Assembly: GCA_963773945.1 (NCBI GenBank)
Contig: CAVZDD010000003.1
Location: 186,001-250,000 of the forward strand
Direction: 5' to 3'
Length of the DNA: 64,000 nucleotides
From: JAKIWV01 sp963773945
Lineage (GTDB): Archaea > Thermoplasmatota > Thermoplasmata > Lutacidiplasmatales > UBA184
Part shown: one piece after another, positions 34,546-42,871 of the stretch
Layout: every line of letters begins with the position of its first letter
Numbering within the stretch: the stretch's first letter is position 1
Program-made: the position numbers and the translations under genes
Notes under the pieces: generated by a model
Told to the model about the DNA's origin: nothing
Databases searched by the model: none
What the model saw: the letters and a program-made list of their open reading frames with translations, nothing else

Positions 34546-34926
34546 TTACTCGAGCAGGTCTTCGAGCTCGCTCGCGACGAGCGTGAGGAGCTGGTCGAGG
34601 GACCGGTTCTTGAGCTCGATGATCTGGGCGGTGTCGGTTTCGATCCGAGCGAGGAACTCGTCGCCGTCCCGGACAAAGGAGAGCGACAGAACATGGCGTC
34701 GCTCGTCCGGGTTCCGGGGCAGGAACGCGGGCTCGGGGGCGGCGGGGGCGGGTGTCGGGGAGGCTTTCGGCGCCGCTTTGCCCGAAGTGAGACGGACGGG
34801 CTTCGCCGAGGACGGGCGCGCGGGCTTCTTGGCGGGCGCCGCGCGAGCGGCGGGAGCCCGTTTCGCCGAAGGTCGGGCCGCCGGGCGTTTCGCCGGCGCG
34901 GACTTCTTCGGCTTCTTTACCGCCAT
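34546..34926 (-). CDS. Small protein with histone H1-like Lys/Ala/Pro tail
   Basis: 126 aa, not recognised as a named family. The first 65 residues consist almost only of Ala, Lys, Pro, Arg and Ser with AKKP/AKRP repeats, like the tails of H1-type and bacterial Hc1/AlgP DNA-binding proteins. The second half is a compact acidic domain (RRHVLSLSFVRDGDEFLARIETD, then IIELKNRSLDQLLTLVASELEDLLE). The start ATG at 34926 follows a strong shared TATA box. The frame is open further upstream but that part is antisense to the neighbouring membrane protein gene. Role in chromatin is inference from composition only. Confidence 0.7.
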   Translation of the reverse strand: MAVKKPKKSAPAKRPAARPSAKRAPAARAAPAKKPARPSSAKPVRLTSGKAAPKASPTPAPAAPEPAFLPRNPDERRHVLSLSFVRDGDEFLARIETDTAQIIELKNRSLDQLLTLVASELEDLLE

Positions 34927-34962
34927 CCGAGAGAACCTCGAACCGCCCGCACCGTGGCCCCC

Positions 34963-34974
34963 TATTAAATTATA
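34963..34974. promoter_or_regulatory. Shared TATA box for two divergent genes
   Basis: TATTAAATTATA, a near-symmetric AT block in a GC-rich gap. To the left it serves the basic protein (ATG 34926). To the right it lies only seven bases before the ATG at 34981 but 25 before an in-frame GTG at 34999, so the membrane protein probably starts at that GTG. Confidence 0.6.
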
Positions 34975-34980
34975 CGGTTG

Positions 34981-36727
34981 ATGACGTCGGGCCCTTTGGT
35001 GAACCGGACCGAGTTCGTCTGGCTGCTCGCGATAGCGTGCGTTCTCGTGTTCCTCGCCCTCGAGCCTCTCCTCTCCTTCGCCCTGTTCGGGTCGGATACC
35101 GGCGAGTCCTACCTGCTCACGGCCACGCTGGTCTCGACCGGACACTTCGCCGCCCAATACCCAGTCTATCAAGGGTGGGGGTCCGCGTATCCGGACTTCC
35201 CCGGAATCTTCGTGATCTCGGGCGCGGTGTCGGGTTCCCTGGGCGTGGACCCGCTCTCGGCCCTGGTCTATACGGTACCGGTCCTCGGCGCACTCTCGGT
35301 CTTCCCGGTCTTCCTGTTGTTCCGGCGGCTCTTCCGGCACGACCTCATCGCGCTGCTCGGCGCCGCCTTCGCGGGAGTCGCGATGCCCCGAATGTTCACC
35401 CTCGCCCACCCGGCGCCCCAAGCCCTCGGAGATCTGCTCGTCGTCGCCGCCCTCTGGATGTACATCGAGGGCCGACGCGACCGCCGGTGGTACGTACCCC
35501 TCGCGCTGACATCCGGCGGACTGATCGTTACGCACCATCTTTCGAGTTACTTCTTCCTCCTCGCCGCGCTCGGAGGCGTTGTCCTGCTCGAGCTATGGAG
35601 ACCCGGGGCCTGGGCCCGTCGGTTCCCGACGCGGGAGTTCGTGTTCTTCAGCCGGCTTTGTCGTCGCGATGCTAGCTTACTGGTTCTACTACGCCCCCCG
35701 GTTTCTCACGATCACGCTCGGGCACATCGCCCTCATCGCGTCGGTTCCTCCGGCCGTCTTCATCGCGGCGGGGGTCGTAGGCGTAATCGTCCTCGGGCTT
35801 TTGGTCCATTTGCGCCGGCGTCGAACGACTTCGCGGGGCGGGCACACCCGATTCCCGTCCGACCGTTCGACCCTCAGCGAGATCGTGGTGATTGGGGCCG
35901 GGACCGCAGCGGGGCTGGCCCTTCTCTTCGTCCTACCATTGCCGCCGGGGAACCAGCACACCACGGCTGCCGAGCTCCTCTACTTTGCACCGTACTACCT
36001 CCCGCTCGCGCTGGCCGCCGGCACTCGACGACTCTTGTCGCTGTCCCGAATGGGGTCGTTTGCCGTCGCGTGGCTTGGCGTGCTCGGCCTCTCCGTCGCG
36101 GTCGCTTTCGCAATTCCCCAGGTCGGAACGCTGCTCATCCCGAGTCGTCACGTCGAGTTTCTTGCGATCCCGCTAGGCCTGCTGCTGGCCGTCGGCCTCG
36201 GACGCTGGATCGCCCGCGCGCAAGACCGGGCCGGCCCGCGGTGATTGCCCGGCGCCTGCGTGGCGATCCTGCTACTGGCCGCCAACGCCGCGATCGTCTA
36301 TCCCCCGCCCTCCGACTTCGGGGGCTTCCAGGAGGGTCTCACATTCCAGGACCAAGCCCTCTGGCTCTGGGGCGGGATCGGGCTCGCGCCGCAGACCGCC
36401 GTTGCGTCGGACCACCGATTGAGCTCGATGATGTTCGGATTTGACAATCTCGCGACAACGTACCAAACCACACCCAACCTGTTCAACGGGAATAGCTGGG
36501 CGACCGCAGCCGCCGAGCTTCATGCGAGCGGAGCGCCACTGTTACCTAAGAGAGTCATCGACGCTGTGGCGATTGACGCGACAATGCACTCGGGAGTGGC
36601 GCTCCAGCCGGCGGACCTGGCGCTCCCGTTGAGCCCCCAGGCAGTCCAATGGTTCCAGGCCCCGCCATTCATTCCGATCTACGAGAGCGGACCGCAGGTC
36701 ATCTACTGGGTCGACTGGGGCACGTAG
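34981..36727 (+). pseudogene. GT-C-like multi-spanning membrane protein, broken by a frameshift and an in-frame TGA
   Basis: Large polytopic protein (about 12 membrane helices when joined, about 580 aa). The first outer loop GSDTGESYLLTATLV after helix 1 and the following YPDFPGIFVISGAV recall GT-C fold lipid-linked sugar transferases such as STT3 or PMT, but I cannot name the family. The frame shifts at about 35650 (FVFF to AGFVVAMLAYWFYY). In the second frame an in-frame TGA at 36242-36244 interrupts AQDRAGPR and LPGACVAILLLAANAA; a Trp codon there would restore a loop-helix junction. The rest ends at 36725-36727. Either a decaying gene or two base errors. Start 34981 (ATG) or 34999 (GTG). 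Confidence 0.65.
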
Positions 36728-37431
36728 GGCGACAGCGTACCGTCCGGGGCCCAGATTTCGACCCGGGACCGTCCCTCCCGCGCCAGCAGGTCCAACACCC
36801 GCCGCGCCGCGATCAGCTTCCGCCGTTTGATACCCGGGGCGGGATCGCTGGCGTCCACGTGCTCGAAATCGAAGCCGTAGAGCAGGATCCGCGGGGCTCC
36901 CACGAACTCTGCCATATAGGCCGCCCGGTCGCCGTCGGTAAATCCCCCGAAGTTCACGAGGCCCCGCTCCGGCGGACCGGCCCAGGACCCGGCCAGCTCC
37001 CGGGGGAACTCGGGGGTCCACCGTTCCAGGGCCGGGAGGTTGTCCCCGTGGGCGTGGATCAGGACGAGGGCGCCCCGGGCGTTGGCGGTCACCTCGCTCG
37101 GGATGGGGCCGTCCAGGTCCGTTACGACCACGTCGGGGACGAGGCCACCGGCAAGGCACCGCTCTGCCGCTCCGTCCGCCACGACCAGCGCAGGGGCCAC
37201 GTCGCTCCGAGGAAGCATCCAGACCGGGGGAGCCCCGGCCTTGGGAGCCAAGCCGACGACGATGGTGTCCCGGCCGCGTATTCGAGCACGGATCCGCTGC
37301 TCCGCCCGCTCGAGAGCGGGCTTTGGGAGCAACTCCACCAAACGTTTGGAAGCCGCCTGTTCTTTCTCGAACGGGAACCCGAACTCCGCCTGGATTCGCT
37401 CGTACTCAGGCGCCCACTGTCGATACCGCAC
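36703..37431 (-). CDS. mptE: 6-Hydroxymethyl-7,8-dihydropterin pyrophosphokinase (MptE)
   Basis: Archaeal MptE-type enzyme (DUF115 fold) that pyrophosphorylates 6-hydroxymethyl-dihydropterin in pterin (methanopterin- or folate-like) synthesis; 242 aa. Seen: VVGLAPKAGAPP, LVVADGAAERCL, PDVVVTDLDG with the metal-binding Asp pair, GALVLIHAHGDNLPAL, NFGGFTDGDRAAYMAEFVGA and LYGFDFEHVD. GTG start with a shared TATA box 32 bases away. It converges on the membrane protein gene, overlapping its last 25 bases. Confidence 0.9.
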   Translation of the reverse strand: MRYRQWAPEYERIQAEFGFPFEKEQAASKRLVELLPKPALERAEQRIRARIRGRDTIVVGLAPKAGAPPVWMLPRSDVAPALVVADGAAERCLAGGLVPDVVVTDLDGPIPSEVTANARGALVLIHAHGDNLPALERWTPEFPRELAGSWAGPPERGLVNFGGFTDGDRAAYMAEFVGAPRILLYGFDFEHVDASDPAPGIKRRKLIAARRVLDLLAREGRSRVEIWAPDGTLSPYVPQSTQ

Positions 37432-37456
37432 GATTCTGCTGACATTGGAGGCGTGA

Positions 37457-37468
37457 CCCTTTATAACC
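37457..37468. promoter_or_regulatory. Bidirectional TATA box between mptE and ftsZ
   Basis: CCCTTTATAACC. Centre 32 bases from the mptE GTG and 40 bases from the ftsZ ATG, so predicted leaders are about 6 and 14 bases. Confidence 0.6.
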
Positions 37469-37502
37469 GCGCGGATGCTCTCCTCGCCGAGGAACGCTCA
37501 AC

Positions 37503-38627
37503 ATGCGTCCATTGGCCCAAGAGATACTCGCGCACCTGCCCATGGACAAGAAATCGGGCCCTGCCAGCCCTCCTCCTCCTTCGAGCGACGACGCGGAGCT
37601 CGAGGCGGTTCTCGCCTCGCTCAAGACCAACATCAAGGTCGTCGGCTGCGGGGGCGGTGGGTGCAACACCATCAACCGACTCTCGGAAGAGGGCCTAGCC
37701 GGTGCCGAGATGGTGGCGTGCAACACCGATGCGCAGCATCTCCTGGCAATTCATGCCCCTAAGAAAATCCTCCTCGGACGACGGCTGACCCGTGGGCTCG
37801 GCGCCGGCGCGATCCCGATGGTCGGCGAGCAGGCCGCTCGTGAGGCCGAGGACGAGATCAAGAAGGCGCTCAAGGACTCGGACATGGTTTTTATCACCCT
37901 TGGGCTCGGCGGCGGGACCGGGACCGGTTCGGCGGGCGTCGTCGCGCAGTTGGCCAAGGAGACGAACGGCGGGGACGCGCTCACGATCGCCGTTTGCACA
38001 CTTCCGTTCGCCTCGGAAGGTCTCGTACGCGCCGAGAACGCAATGTGGGGACTCGAGAAGCTGCGCCAATCGATCGACACGGTCATTACGATCCCGAACG
38101 ACCGACTCCTGGAACTCGTACCCCGCCTACCGATCCAAACCGCGTTCAAAGTGGCGGACTCCGTCCTAGCGCGCTCGATCCGGGGCATCACGGAGATCAT
38201 CACTCGGCCCGGGCTCGTGAATCTCGATTTCAACGACCTCCGGACGATCATGAAGGGTGGCGGCGTCGCCCTCATCGGCATCGGCGAGTCGGAGAGCGAG
38301 AATCGGGCGGAGGACGCCGTGCTGGAGGCCATCAACTCCCCGCTCCTCAAGGTCGATATCGGTGGCGCGACGGGCGCCCTCATCAACGTCACCGGCGGCC
38401 CCGACATGACCGTCAGCGAGGCCCAGAAGGCCGCTGAGGTCGTCCAGAAGGCCGTCTCCCCCACGGCCCGCATCATCTGGGGCGCGGCGGTCGACCCCAC
38501 GATGCAGAACACGATCCGCGTGATGTTGGTGGTCACCGGAGTTAAATCCCCCCAGATTCTCGGCAGCCAGCCGAGCGGCGCGCCGGGAGCCCGGAAGCAG
38601 GGCCCCGAGCTCGACTTGGTTCGGTAA
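37503..38627 (+). CDS. ftsZ: Cell division protein FtsZ
   Basis: Tubulin-like GTPase that forms the division ring, 374 aa. Seen: IKVVGCGGGGCNTINRLSE (nucleotide base contact), ACNTDAQHLL, LTRGLGAGAIP, the tubulin signature GGGTGTGSAGVVAQLAKE near residues 136-153, T7-loop region VNLDFNDLRTIMKGGGVALIGIGE with the catalytic Asp/Asn, and VDPTMQNTIRVMLVVTG. The C-terminal 25 residues are variable. First gene of the ftsZ-secE-spt5-rpl11 cluster, a common euryarchaeal order that links division with translation and secretion genes. Confidence 0.97.
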   Translation: MRPLAQEILAHLPMDKKSGPASPPPPSSDDAELEAVLASLKTNIKVVGCGGGGCNTINRLSEEGLAGAEMVACNTDAQHLLAIHAPKKILLGRRLTRGLGAGAIPMVGEQAAREAEDEIKKALKDSDMVFITLGLGGGTGTGSAGVVAQLAKETNGGDALTIAVCTLPFASEGLVRAENAMWGLEKLRQSIDTVITIPNDRLLELVPRLPIQTAFKVADSVLARSIRGITEIITRPGLVNLDFNDLRTIMKGGGVALIGIGESESENRAEDAVLEAINSPLLKVDIGGATGALINVTGGPDMTVSEAQKAAEVVQKAVSPTARIIWGAAVDPTMQNTIRVMLVVTGVKSPQILGSQPSGAPGARKQGPELDLVR

Positions 38628-38636
38628 GCAGGTAGC

Positions 38637-38885
38637 ATGGCGTTCCTCGACCGCGCTCGTCGCGTGCAGGATCAATTCGACGGCCGGCTGCGGCAGGTCG
38701 GTCACGGCCGGTACGGCCGGATCCTTCGGATGGCGCGCAAGCCCCAAGCCGACGAGTACGTACGCGTGCTCGAGATCACCGCCATCGGCGCGGTGATCGT
38801 CGGAAGTGTCGGCTTCATGCTGTACATCTTTTTCACCCAGGTCGGGCCCTGGCTGTGGGCCGCCGCGGCCTCGGCTGGCATCTGA
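38637..38885 (+). CDS. secE: Protein translocase subunit SecE (Sec61 gamma)
   Basis: Small subunit of the SecYE translocon, 82 aa. Seen: an amphipathic N-terminal helix region, RMARKPQADEYVRVLEITAIG (the conserved surface helix ahead of the membrane span) and one transmembrane helix (AVIVGSVGFMLYIFFTQV). Length and layout fit archaeal Sec61 gamma. It starts nine bases after ftsZ and is followed after eight bases by spt5. Confidence 0.9.
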   Translation: MAFLDRARRVQDQFDGRLRQVGHGRYGRILRMARKPQADEYVRVLEITAIGAVIVGSVGFMLYIFFTQVGPWLWAAAASAGI

Positions 38886-38893
38886 GCGCAACC

Positions 38894-39892
38894 ATGGAAG
38901 GCACTCCCCCCGAGGAAGGCATCGGCCTACTGACCGGCGAAGAGCCGGTCGCCCCGACGGCGCCCAAGCCCAAGGAAGCGACCACCCCGTTCGTGCGGAC
39001 CCCCAGTCCCGTCGCCCCCACCCCGCCGCCCCTCCAGACCGGGATCTTGACGCTCGACGTCGCGGATGAGAAGAACCGCGAGGTCACCGCCGGCACCGTG
39101 ACCGACGTGTCGGTCGTGATCAAGAGCGCGCACCCCGAGGATGCGACTCTTCACCTCACCACCGAATTCGCTTACACTTCGACCTACCCCGGGGAGGGCG
39201 CCGAGTGGCCCGTTTCCTGGATGCTCCCCGGCAAGAAGTCCTTCGTCGAGCTCGTCGCGCGACGCACCGAGGGGAAGCTCACCGTGAAACCCAATGTTCC
39301 CGTCGTCCTCACGTTCGAGGTCACCGCTCCCGTGGGCGTCCGCTACGGCGACCGGATGGAGGTCCGGCTCAATGCTCGCCTCGAGGACCTTAACGTGGCG
39401 CCCGCGAAACTCACGTTGACGTGGAGCGCCCGGCAATCGCTGCTCGCGATCAAGACGTCTCGCGGGTACGAACGCGAAGTCGCCGACTCGCTCCTCACCC
39501 GGGCCGAAGAGAAGCCCGACGTGCTGTTCGCGATCCTGGTCCCGGCGGCGCTCCGCGGCTACGTCTTCGCCGAAGGCATGAGTTTCGAAAGCGTTCGGGA
39601 GATGCTGCGCGGCATCCGCAAGGCGCGCGGACTGGTCCAGGGCGAGACGACCCTCAAGGAAGTCGAGCCCCTGCTCGTGCCGAAGATCACCGTCGAAGGG
39701 TTCGTGGAGGGCGCCATCGTGGAGCTCATCGCCGGGCCGTTCAAGGGGGAAAAGGCCCGGGTCAAGAAGATCGACCAAGGGAAGGAACAGATCACCGTGG
39801 AGCTGATCGAGGCCGTCGTGCCCATTCCCGTCACCGTCCGAGGCGACCACGTCCGCATGCTAGAACGAGGAGGCGGCAAGAGTGGCTCCTGA
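38894..39892 (+). CDS. spt5: Transcription elongation factor Spt5 with N-terminal beta-domain extension
   Basis: NusG/Spt5 homologue that clamps RNA polymerase with Spt4 and raises processivity, 332 aa. The C-terminal 150 residues hold the usual archaeal protein: NGN domain from about residue 184 (AIKTSRGYEREVADSLLTRA, AALRGYVFAEG) and KOW domain near 270-325 (GFVEGAIVELIAGPFKGEKARVKKI). Ahead of it are an acidic/Pro-rich stretch and a domain at about 55-180 with alternating beta-strands (GTVTDVSVVIKSA, LTVKPNVPVVLTFEVTAP) that looks like an Ig-like or CARDB-like sandwich. Archaeal Spt5 is usually about 150 aa. Start ATG 38894; overlaps rpl11 by 11 bases. Confidence 0.9.
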   Translation: MEGTPPEEGIGLLTGEEPVAPTAPKPKEATTPFVRTPSPVAPTPPPLQTGILTLDVADEKNREVTAGTVTDVSVVIKSAHPEDATLHLTTEFAYTSTYPGEGAEWPVSWMLPGKKSFVELVARRTEGKLTVKPNVPVVLTFEVTAPVGVRYGDRMEVRLNARLEDLNVAPAKLTLTWSARQSLLAIKTSRGYEREVADSLLTRAEEKPDVLFAILVPAALRGYVFAEGMSFESVREMLRGIRKARGLVQGETTLKEVEPLLVPKITVEGFVEGAIVELIAGPFKGEKARVKKIDQGKEQITVELIEAVVPIPVTVRGDHVRMLERGGGKSGS

Positions 39893-40352
39893 AGTCAGCG
39901 TGCTCGTCGAGGGGGGCAAGGCGGCCGCCGGCGCGGCGTTGGGCGCGGCCCTGGGTCCGCTCGGTGTCAACGTGGGTCAGGTCGTGACCCAGATCAACGA
40001 GAAGACGAAGCAGTTCGCCGGGATGAAGGTCCCCGTCCTGGTCAAGGTCGATGCCGGCACCCGCACGTTCACCCTCGAGGTCGGCCGACCGCCGACGGCG
40101 GCGCTTCTGCTCAAGGAGGCCGGCAAGGAGAAGGGCTCGGGGAAATCCAAGTCCGAGGTGATCGGGGACGTGTCGATGGATGCGGTTCGCGAGATCGCGA
40201 AGGCGAAGGGCGAGGACCTCCGGGGCCGCTCCGATGACGAACAGGTCAACCAGGTGCTGGGCACCGCTGTCTCCATGGGCCTTACCGTCGATGGCGAGGA
40301 CCCTCGGGCCATCCTGAAAAACCGTCTGGCCCCCAAGAAGAGCGCCAAATGA
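39882..40352 (+). CDS. rpl11: Large ribosomal subunit protein uL11
   Basis: Ribosomal protein L11 of the GTPase-associated centre, 156 aa, GTG start inside the end of spt5. Seen: VLVEGGKAAAGAALGAALGPLGVNVGQVV, INEKTKQFAGMKVPVLVKVD and the C-terminal rRNA-binding domain PTAALLLKEAGKEKGSGK. Archaeal length. The rpl1-rpl10-rpl12 genes that often follow are not here; a small unknown gene follows instead, overlapping the stop by four bases. Confidence 0.95.
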   Translation: MAPEVSVLVEGGKAAAGAALGAALGPLGVNVGQVVTQINEKTKQFAGMKVPVLVKVDAGTRTFTLEVGRPPTAALLLKEAGKEKGSGKSKSEVIGDVSMDAVREIAKAKGEDLRGRSDDEQVNQVLGTAVSMGLTVDGEDPRAILKNRLAPKKSAK

Positions 40353-40642
40353 TGGGCCCCCCAGGCGCCCCGGCGGACCTCTCGAACGCCGAGATCGTCG
40401 ACTACACGGTCATCGAGGGCGACGGACGACTCCGGCTCAAGTTGAAGGACGGCTCGATCGTGGAGATCCGCCTCGAGATCATGAACATCCTGCGCGCCGG
40501 CAACGACCCCAACACCGGCCTGCCGACCTACGTCGTGCAATCCGCCCCGTTGGTCCGTCTGGTCGAGACGCCGAAGGAGTTGCGCAAGGCACCTCTCCGG
40601 CCCGGCAACAAGGACGCGAAGGCGATCCAGGGCTTCGGCTGA
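40349..40642 (+). CDS. Small conserved-looking protein downstream of uL11
   Basis: 97 aa, not recognised. Seen: a beta-rich core (EIVDYTVIEGDGRLRLKLKDGSIVEIRLEIMNILRAG) followed by TGLPTYVVQSAPLVRLVETPKELR and a basic tail. The ATG at 40349 overlaps the rpl11 stop (ATGA), so it is translated with the ribosomal and transcription genes and is very likely real. A small RNA- or ribosome-associated role would fit the setting but is inference. Confidence 0.75.
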   Translation: MMGPPGAPADLSNAEIVDYTVIEGDGRLRLKLKDGSIVEIRLEIMNILRAGNDPNTGLPTYVVQSAPLVRLVETPKELRKAPLRPGNKDAKAIQGFG

Positions 40643-40645
40643 AGC

Positions 40646-41625
40646 TTAGACGCCCCGATATTCGGCCGGGTCCGCGACGAAGCGCGGGGGCTGGCCGGCG
40701 AAGAATCGCGCCAGGTTATCCAGCGCCGAGTTGAGCACGCCGGCGCGGCTCCCCGTCACGAAGCCGGCGTTGTGCGGCGTTCCGATGACGTTCGGCAACG
40801 CCGCGATCGGGAACTGGGAGCCGAGGGTACCTTTGGCGTAGTCCTCGAGCCACCAGGACTCGAGCCCGGCCCGGAAGTCCGGATGCGACTTTAGGTGCGC
40901 GAACAGGGCGGCCTCGTCGACGGTCCCTGCCCGTCCGACGTTCACATAGATCGCGTTGGGCTTCATGCCGCGGAGTTCCGCCGCGCCGACGGAGTTCCGG
41001 GTGGCGACGGTGAGCGGCCGACAATCGATCGCCACATCGGCCCGGGCCAGCGCGGCGCCCAGCTGGGAGGCCGGAAACATCCGGTCGCACCCCTCCCGGG
41101 CCGACCCATCCCGGTTCACCCCTTCGAGGACCGCCCCGAATGGGTGGAGGCGGGCCGCAATGGCTCGGGCAATCTCGCCGTACCCCAGAAGGAGTACCGT
41201 CCGACCCACGACGGAACGGCTCTCGGGCGCCGGCGAAGCCGGCCGGCTTTGACGTTCTCCAAGCCGGCGGGCAGATTCCTCAAGAGGGCGAGCGTCAGGG
41301 TGATGGCCTGCTCGGCCACATACGGTGCGAAGGCCCCGACGTTCCCCGCGACCTTGACCGTCGCGGGAAAACGGTCGAACGGAAACCCGTCCAATCCGGT
41401 GTACAGTCGCTGAACGAATTTCAACAGCGGCGCCTTGGCCGGGTCCCACTGGGGCAACTCCCGTTCGACCGCGCCGGTGAGAATGGCCTCGACCGCGGGC
41501 CAGGGCCCCACGGGATTGGTGCTCGCGAACATGAACGGCACGGAGGGGAGCCGCGCCGCGATCGCCCGCGTCGTGTCGTCGGAGGGCGGGAGAGTTACCA
41601 AGAGCCGGGCGGCGGGAGCGGACAC
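40646..41625 (-). CDS. D-isomer-specific 2-hydroxyacid dehydrogenase, frameshifted
   Basis: NAD-dependent dehydrogenase of the phosphoglycerate/glyoxylate reductase superfamily, about 325 aa joined. Seen: VGAFAPYVAEQAITLTLALLRNLPAG before the break; SVVGRTVLLLGYGEIARAIAARLHPFG (Rossmann G-x-G-x-x-x-A), NAIYVNVGRAGTVDEAALF with the active-site Arg/Glu area, and GTPHNAG with the catalytic His after it. The frame changes at about 41228 in a GC-rich run (CGGCGCCCGAG). It converges on the rpl11 cluster. Substrate unknown. Confidence 0.82.
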
Positions 41626-41674
41626 GGCCTACCGAACGCTTCCCCCAGAAAAGAAGTGGGGAAGGGCCGCCCGC

Positions 41675-42193
41675 TCAGCGGATGTACCGGTTGGTCGACT
41701 CGGAGTCGAACCCGCGGACGATCTTGACCCGCTGGCCATCGCCCGTGCCGGCCCCGCGAAGCTGGGGGAATATCTCCCACAGGTCACCCCGGGCCAGCCG
41801 GGCCGCCGCGTGTTCTTCGCCGAGGGCTTGCGTGGCGACCCGCGAGACGATCTCCCGGTCCGTTCGCTCATCGAGGAATCCTAGGCTGTGCAGGTACTCG
41901 TGCAGAATCACGACATAGAGGTAGGCGGTCCGTTGAGCCTGGGGCTCGGTCGCGTCGAGCACCCGGATCAGTCGCTCGTTGAGGATGATGATGTTGCCCG
42001 TAACCTGCCAGTAGGCCCCGATCTGCGCCGGTAACTCGCTCAAGCCGAGTCCGAGACCGACCCGTTCCTTGCCCAGAACACGCCGCACCGACTCGCGGAC
42101 CACGGCGAAAACGTCGTCGTAGTTTCGGGCCTGGTCGAGGCGTTGGCCGAGCGAAGGCCAGCCCGTCGGGTGGTTCGGCATCGTAGGGGACAT
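41675..42193 (-). CDS. Predicted zinc metallopeptidase (HEYLH motif)
   Basis: 172 aa soluble protein with the metal-binding motif HEYLHSLGFLDE near residues 98-109 (HExxH plus a downstream acidic residue), a helix before it (RTAYLYVVILHE) and an acidic segment after. The short size suggests a minigluzincin-like peptidase; the exact family and target are unknown. It is preceded by a 104-base gap shared with the divergent small membrane protein. Confidence 0.65.
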   Translation of the reverse strand: MSPTMPNHPTGWPSLGQRLDQARNYDDVFAVVRESVRRVLGKERVGLGLGLSELPAQIGAYWQVTGNIIILNERLIRVLDATEPQAQRTAYLYVVILHEYLHSLGFLDERTDREIVSRVATQALGEEHAAARLARGDLWEIFPQLRGAGTGDGQRVKIVRGFDSESTNRYIR

Positions 42194-42297
42194 CGAGAAG
42201 ACTACGGTCGTTCAGGGGATGAACCCCGCGTTACCTTAGAATCAGTGCTGGCCCCAAGGAATAAGAACGCTCGACGGTCCGGAGATTTGGGCGAAGC

Positions 42298-42615
42298 GTG
42301 ACCGACCTCAGCGAGAGACCCGCGGTACCCCCCGAGGATCGGGGCGGCGACGAGCGGATCGGGTACCGGGCGGGGGGCATCCTCCTCATCGTCGTAGGCT
42401 GGGGACTCGGCGTGGTCGTGAATGTCGTGCTACATCGGATGGCTCCCTCAACGGGGGAGATTGTAGGACCCTGGCACATTTACCCGGCCCTCGGGGTGTA
42501 CGCCTTGGGCCTGGTGGGTTTGGGGGCCATCGCGGGCATCGTCGGGGTTTTCATGCTCTGGCTGGCGCTGCGATCCCCGCCGGGCAAACTGGTGCTCCCG
42601 GGCGCCTCGTACTGA
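42298..42615 (+). CDS. Small membrane protein, two transmembrane helices
   Basis: Not recognised. 105 aa, GTG start. Helix 1 near residues 26-46 (AGGILLIVVGWGLGVVVNVVL), a short outer loop with HRMAPSTGEIVGPWHIYP, and helix 2 near 66-90 (ALGVYALGLVGLGAIAGIVGVFMLWLAL). The N-terminus is acidic and soluble. Context gives no clue to function. Confidence 0.6.
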   Translation: MTDLSERPAVPPEDRGGDERIGYRAGGILLIVVGWGLGVVVNVVLHRMAPSTGEIVGPWHIYPALGVYALGLVGLGAIAGIVGVFMLWLALRSPPGKLVLPGASY

Positions 42616-42658
42616 GCACCGAGCGGCAGCCGTAACGGACGCCGCGGAGCAGAGTCGC

Positions 42659-42862
42659 TTACGACATCGGGGGACGCGGGCTCACCTTTCGCGAGGGCGG
42701 GTGGCCGGGGGTGGGGATTCCCTTCTGTTGCTTCAGCATCAGGGTGCAGTCGGCGCACCGCCGTTCATCCGAATCCAAGCATTTGTGACAATACGTCCGC
42801 CCGCAGATCGTGCACCGGAGTGTCGCCGGTGCCCCACACTGGGCACAGCTGCCAACGAGCAT
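42659..42862 (-). CDS. Small zinc-binding protein
   Basis: 67 aa with three to four closely spaced metal pairs: CAQCGAPATLRCTICGRTYCHKCL and then RRCADC, a cross-brace pattern like B-box or HIT-type zinc fingers, followed by a Pro/Lys-rich tail. It lies nine bases downstream of the phosphatase gene on the same strand, so it is probably co-transcribed. Function unknown; small zinc-finger proteins of this kind are common in archaea. Confidence 0.65.
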   Translation of the reverse strand: MLVGSCAQCGAPATLRCTICGRTYCHKCLDSDERRCADCTLMLKQQKGIPTPGHPPSRKVSPRPPMS

Positions 42863-42871
42863 CAGTGGTCG

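Noticed and set aside
36245..36727. Separate gene starting at a TTG after the TGA
   Set aside because: It begins in the same frame as the preceding part and continues its helix pattern; a single broken gene explains it better.
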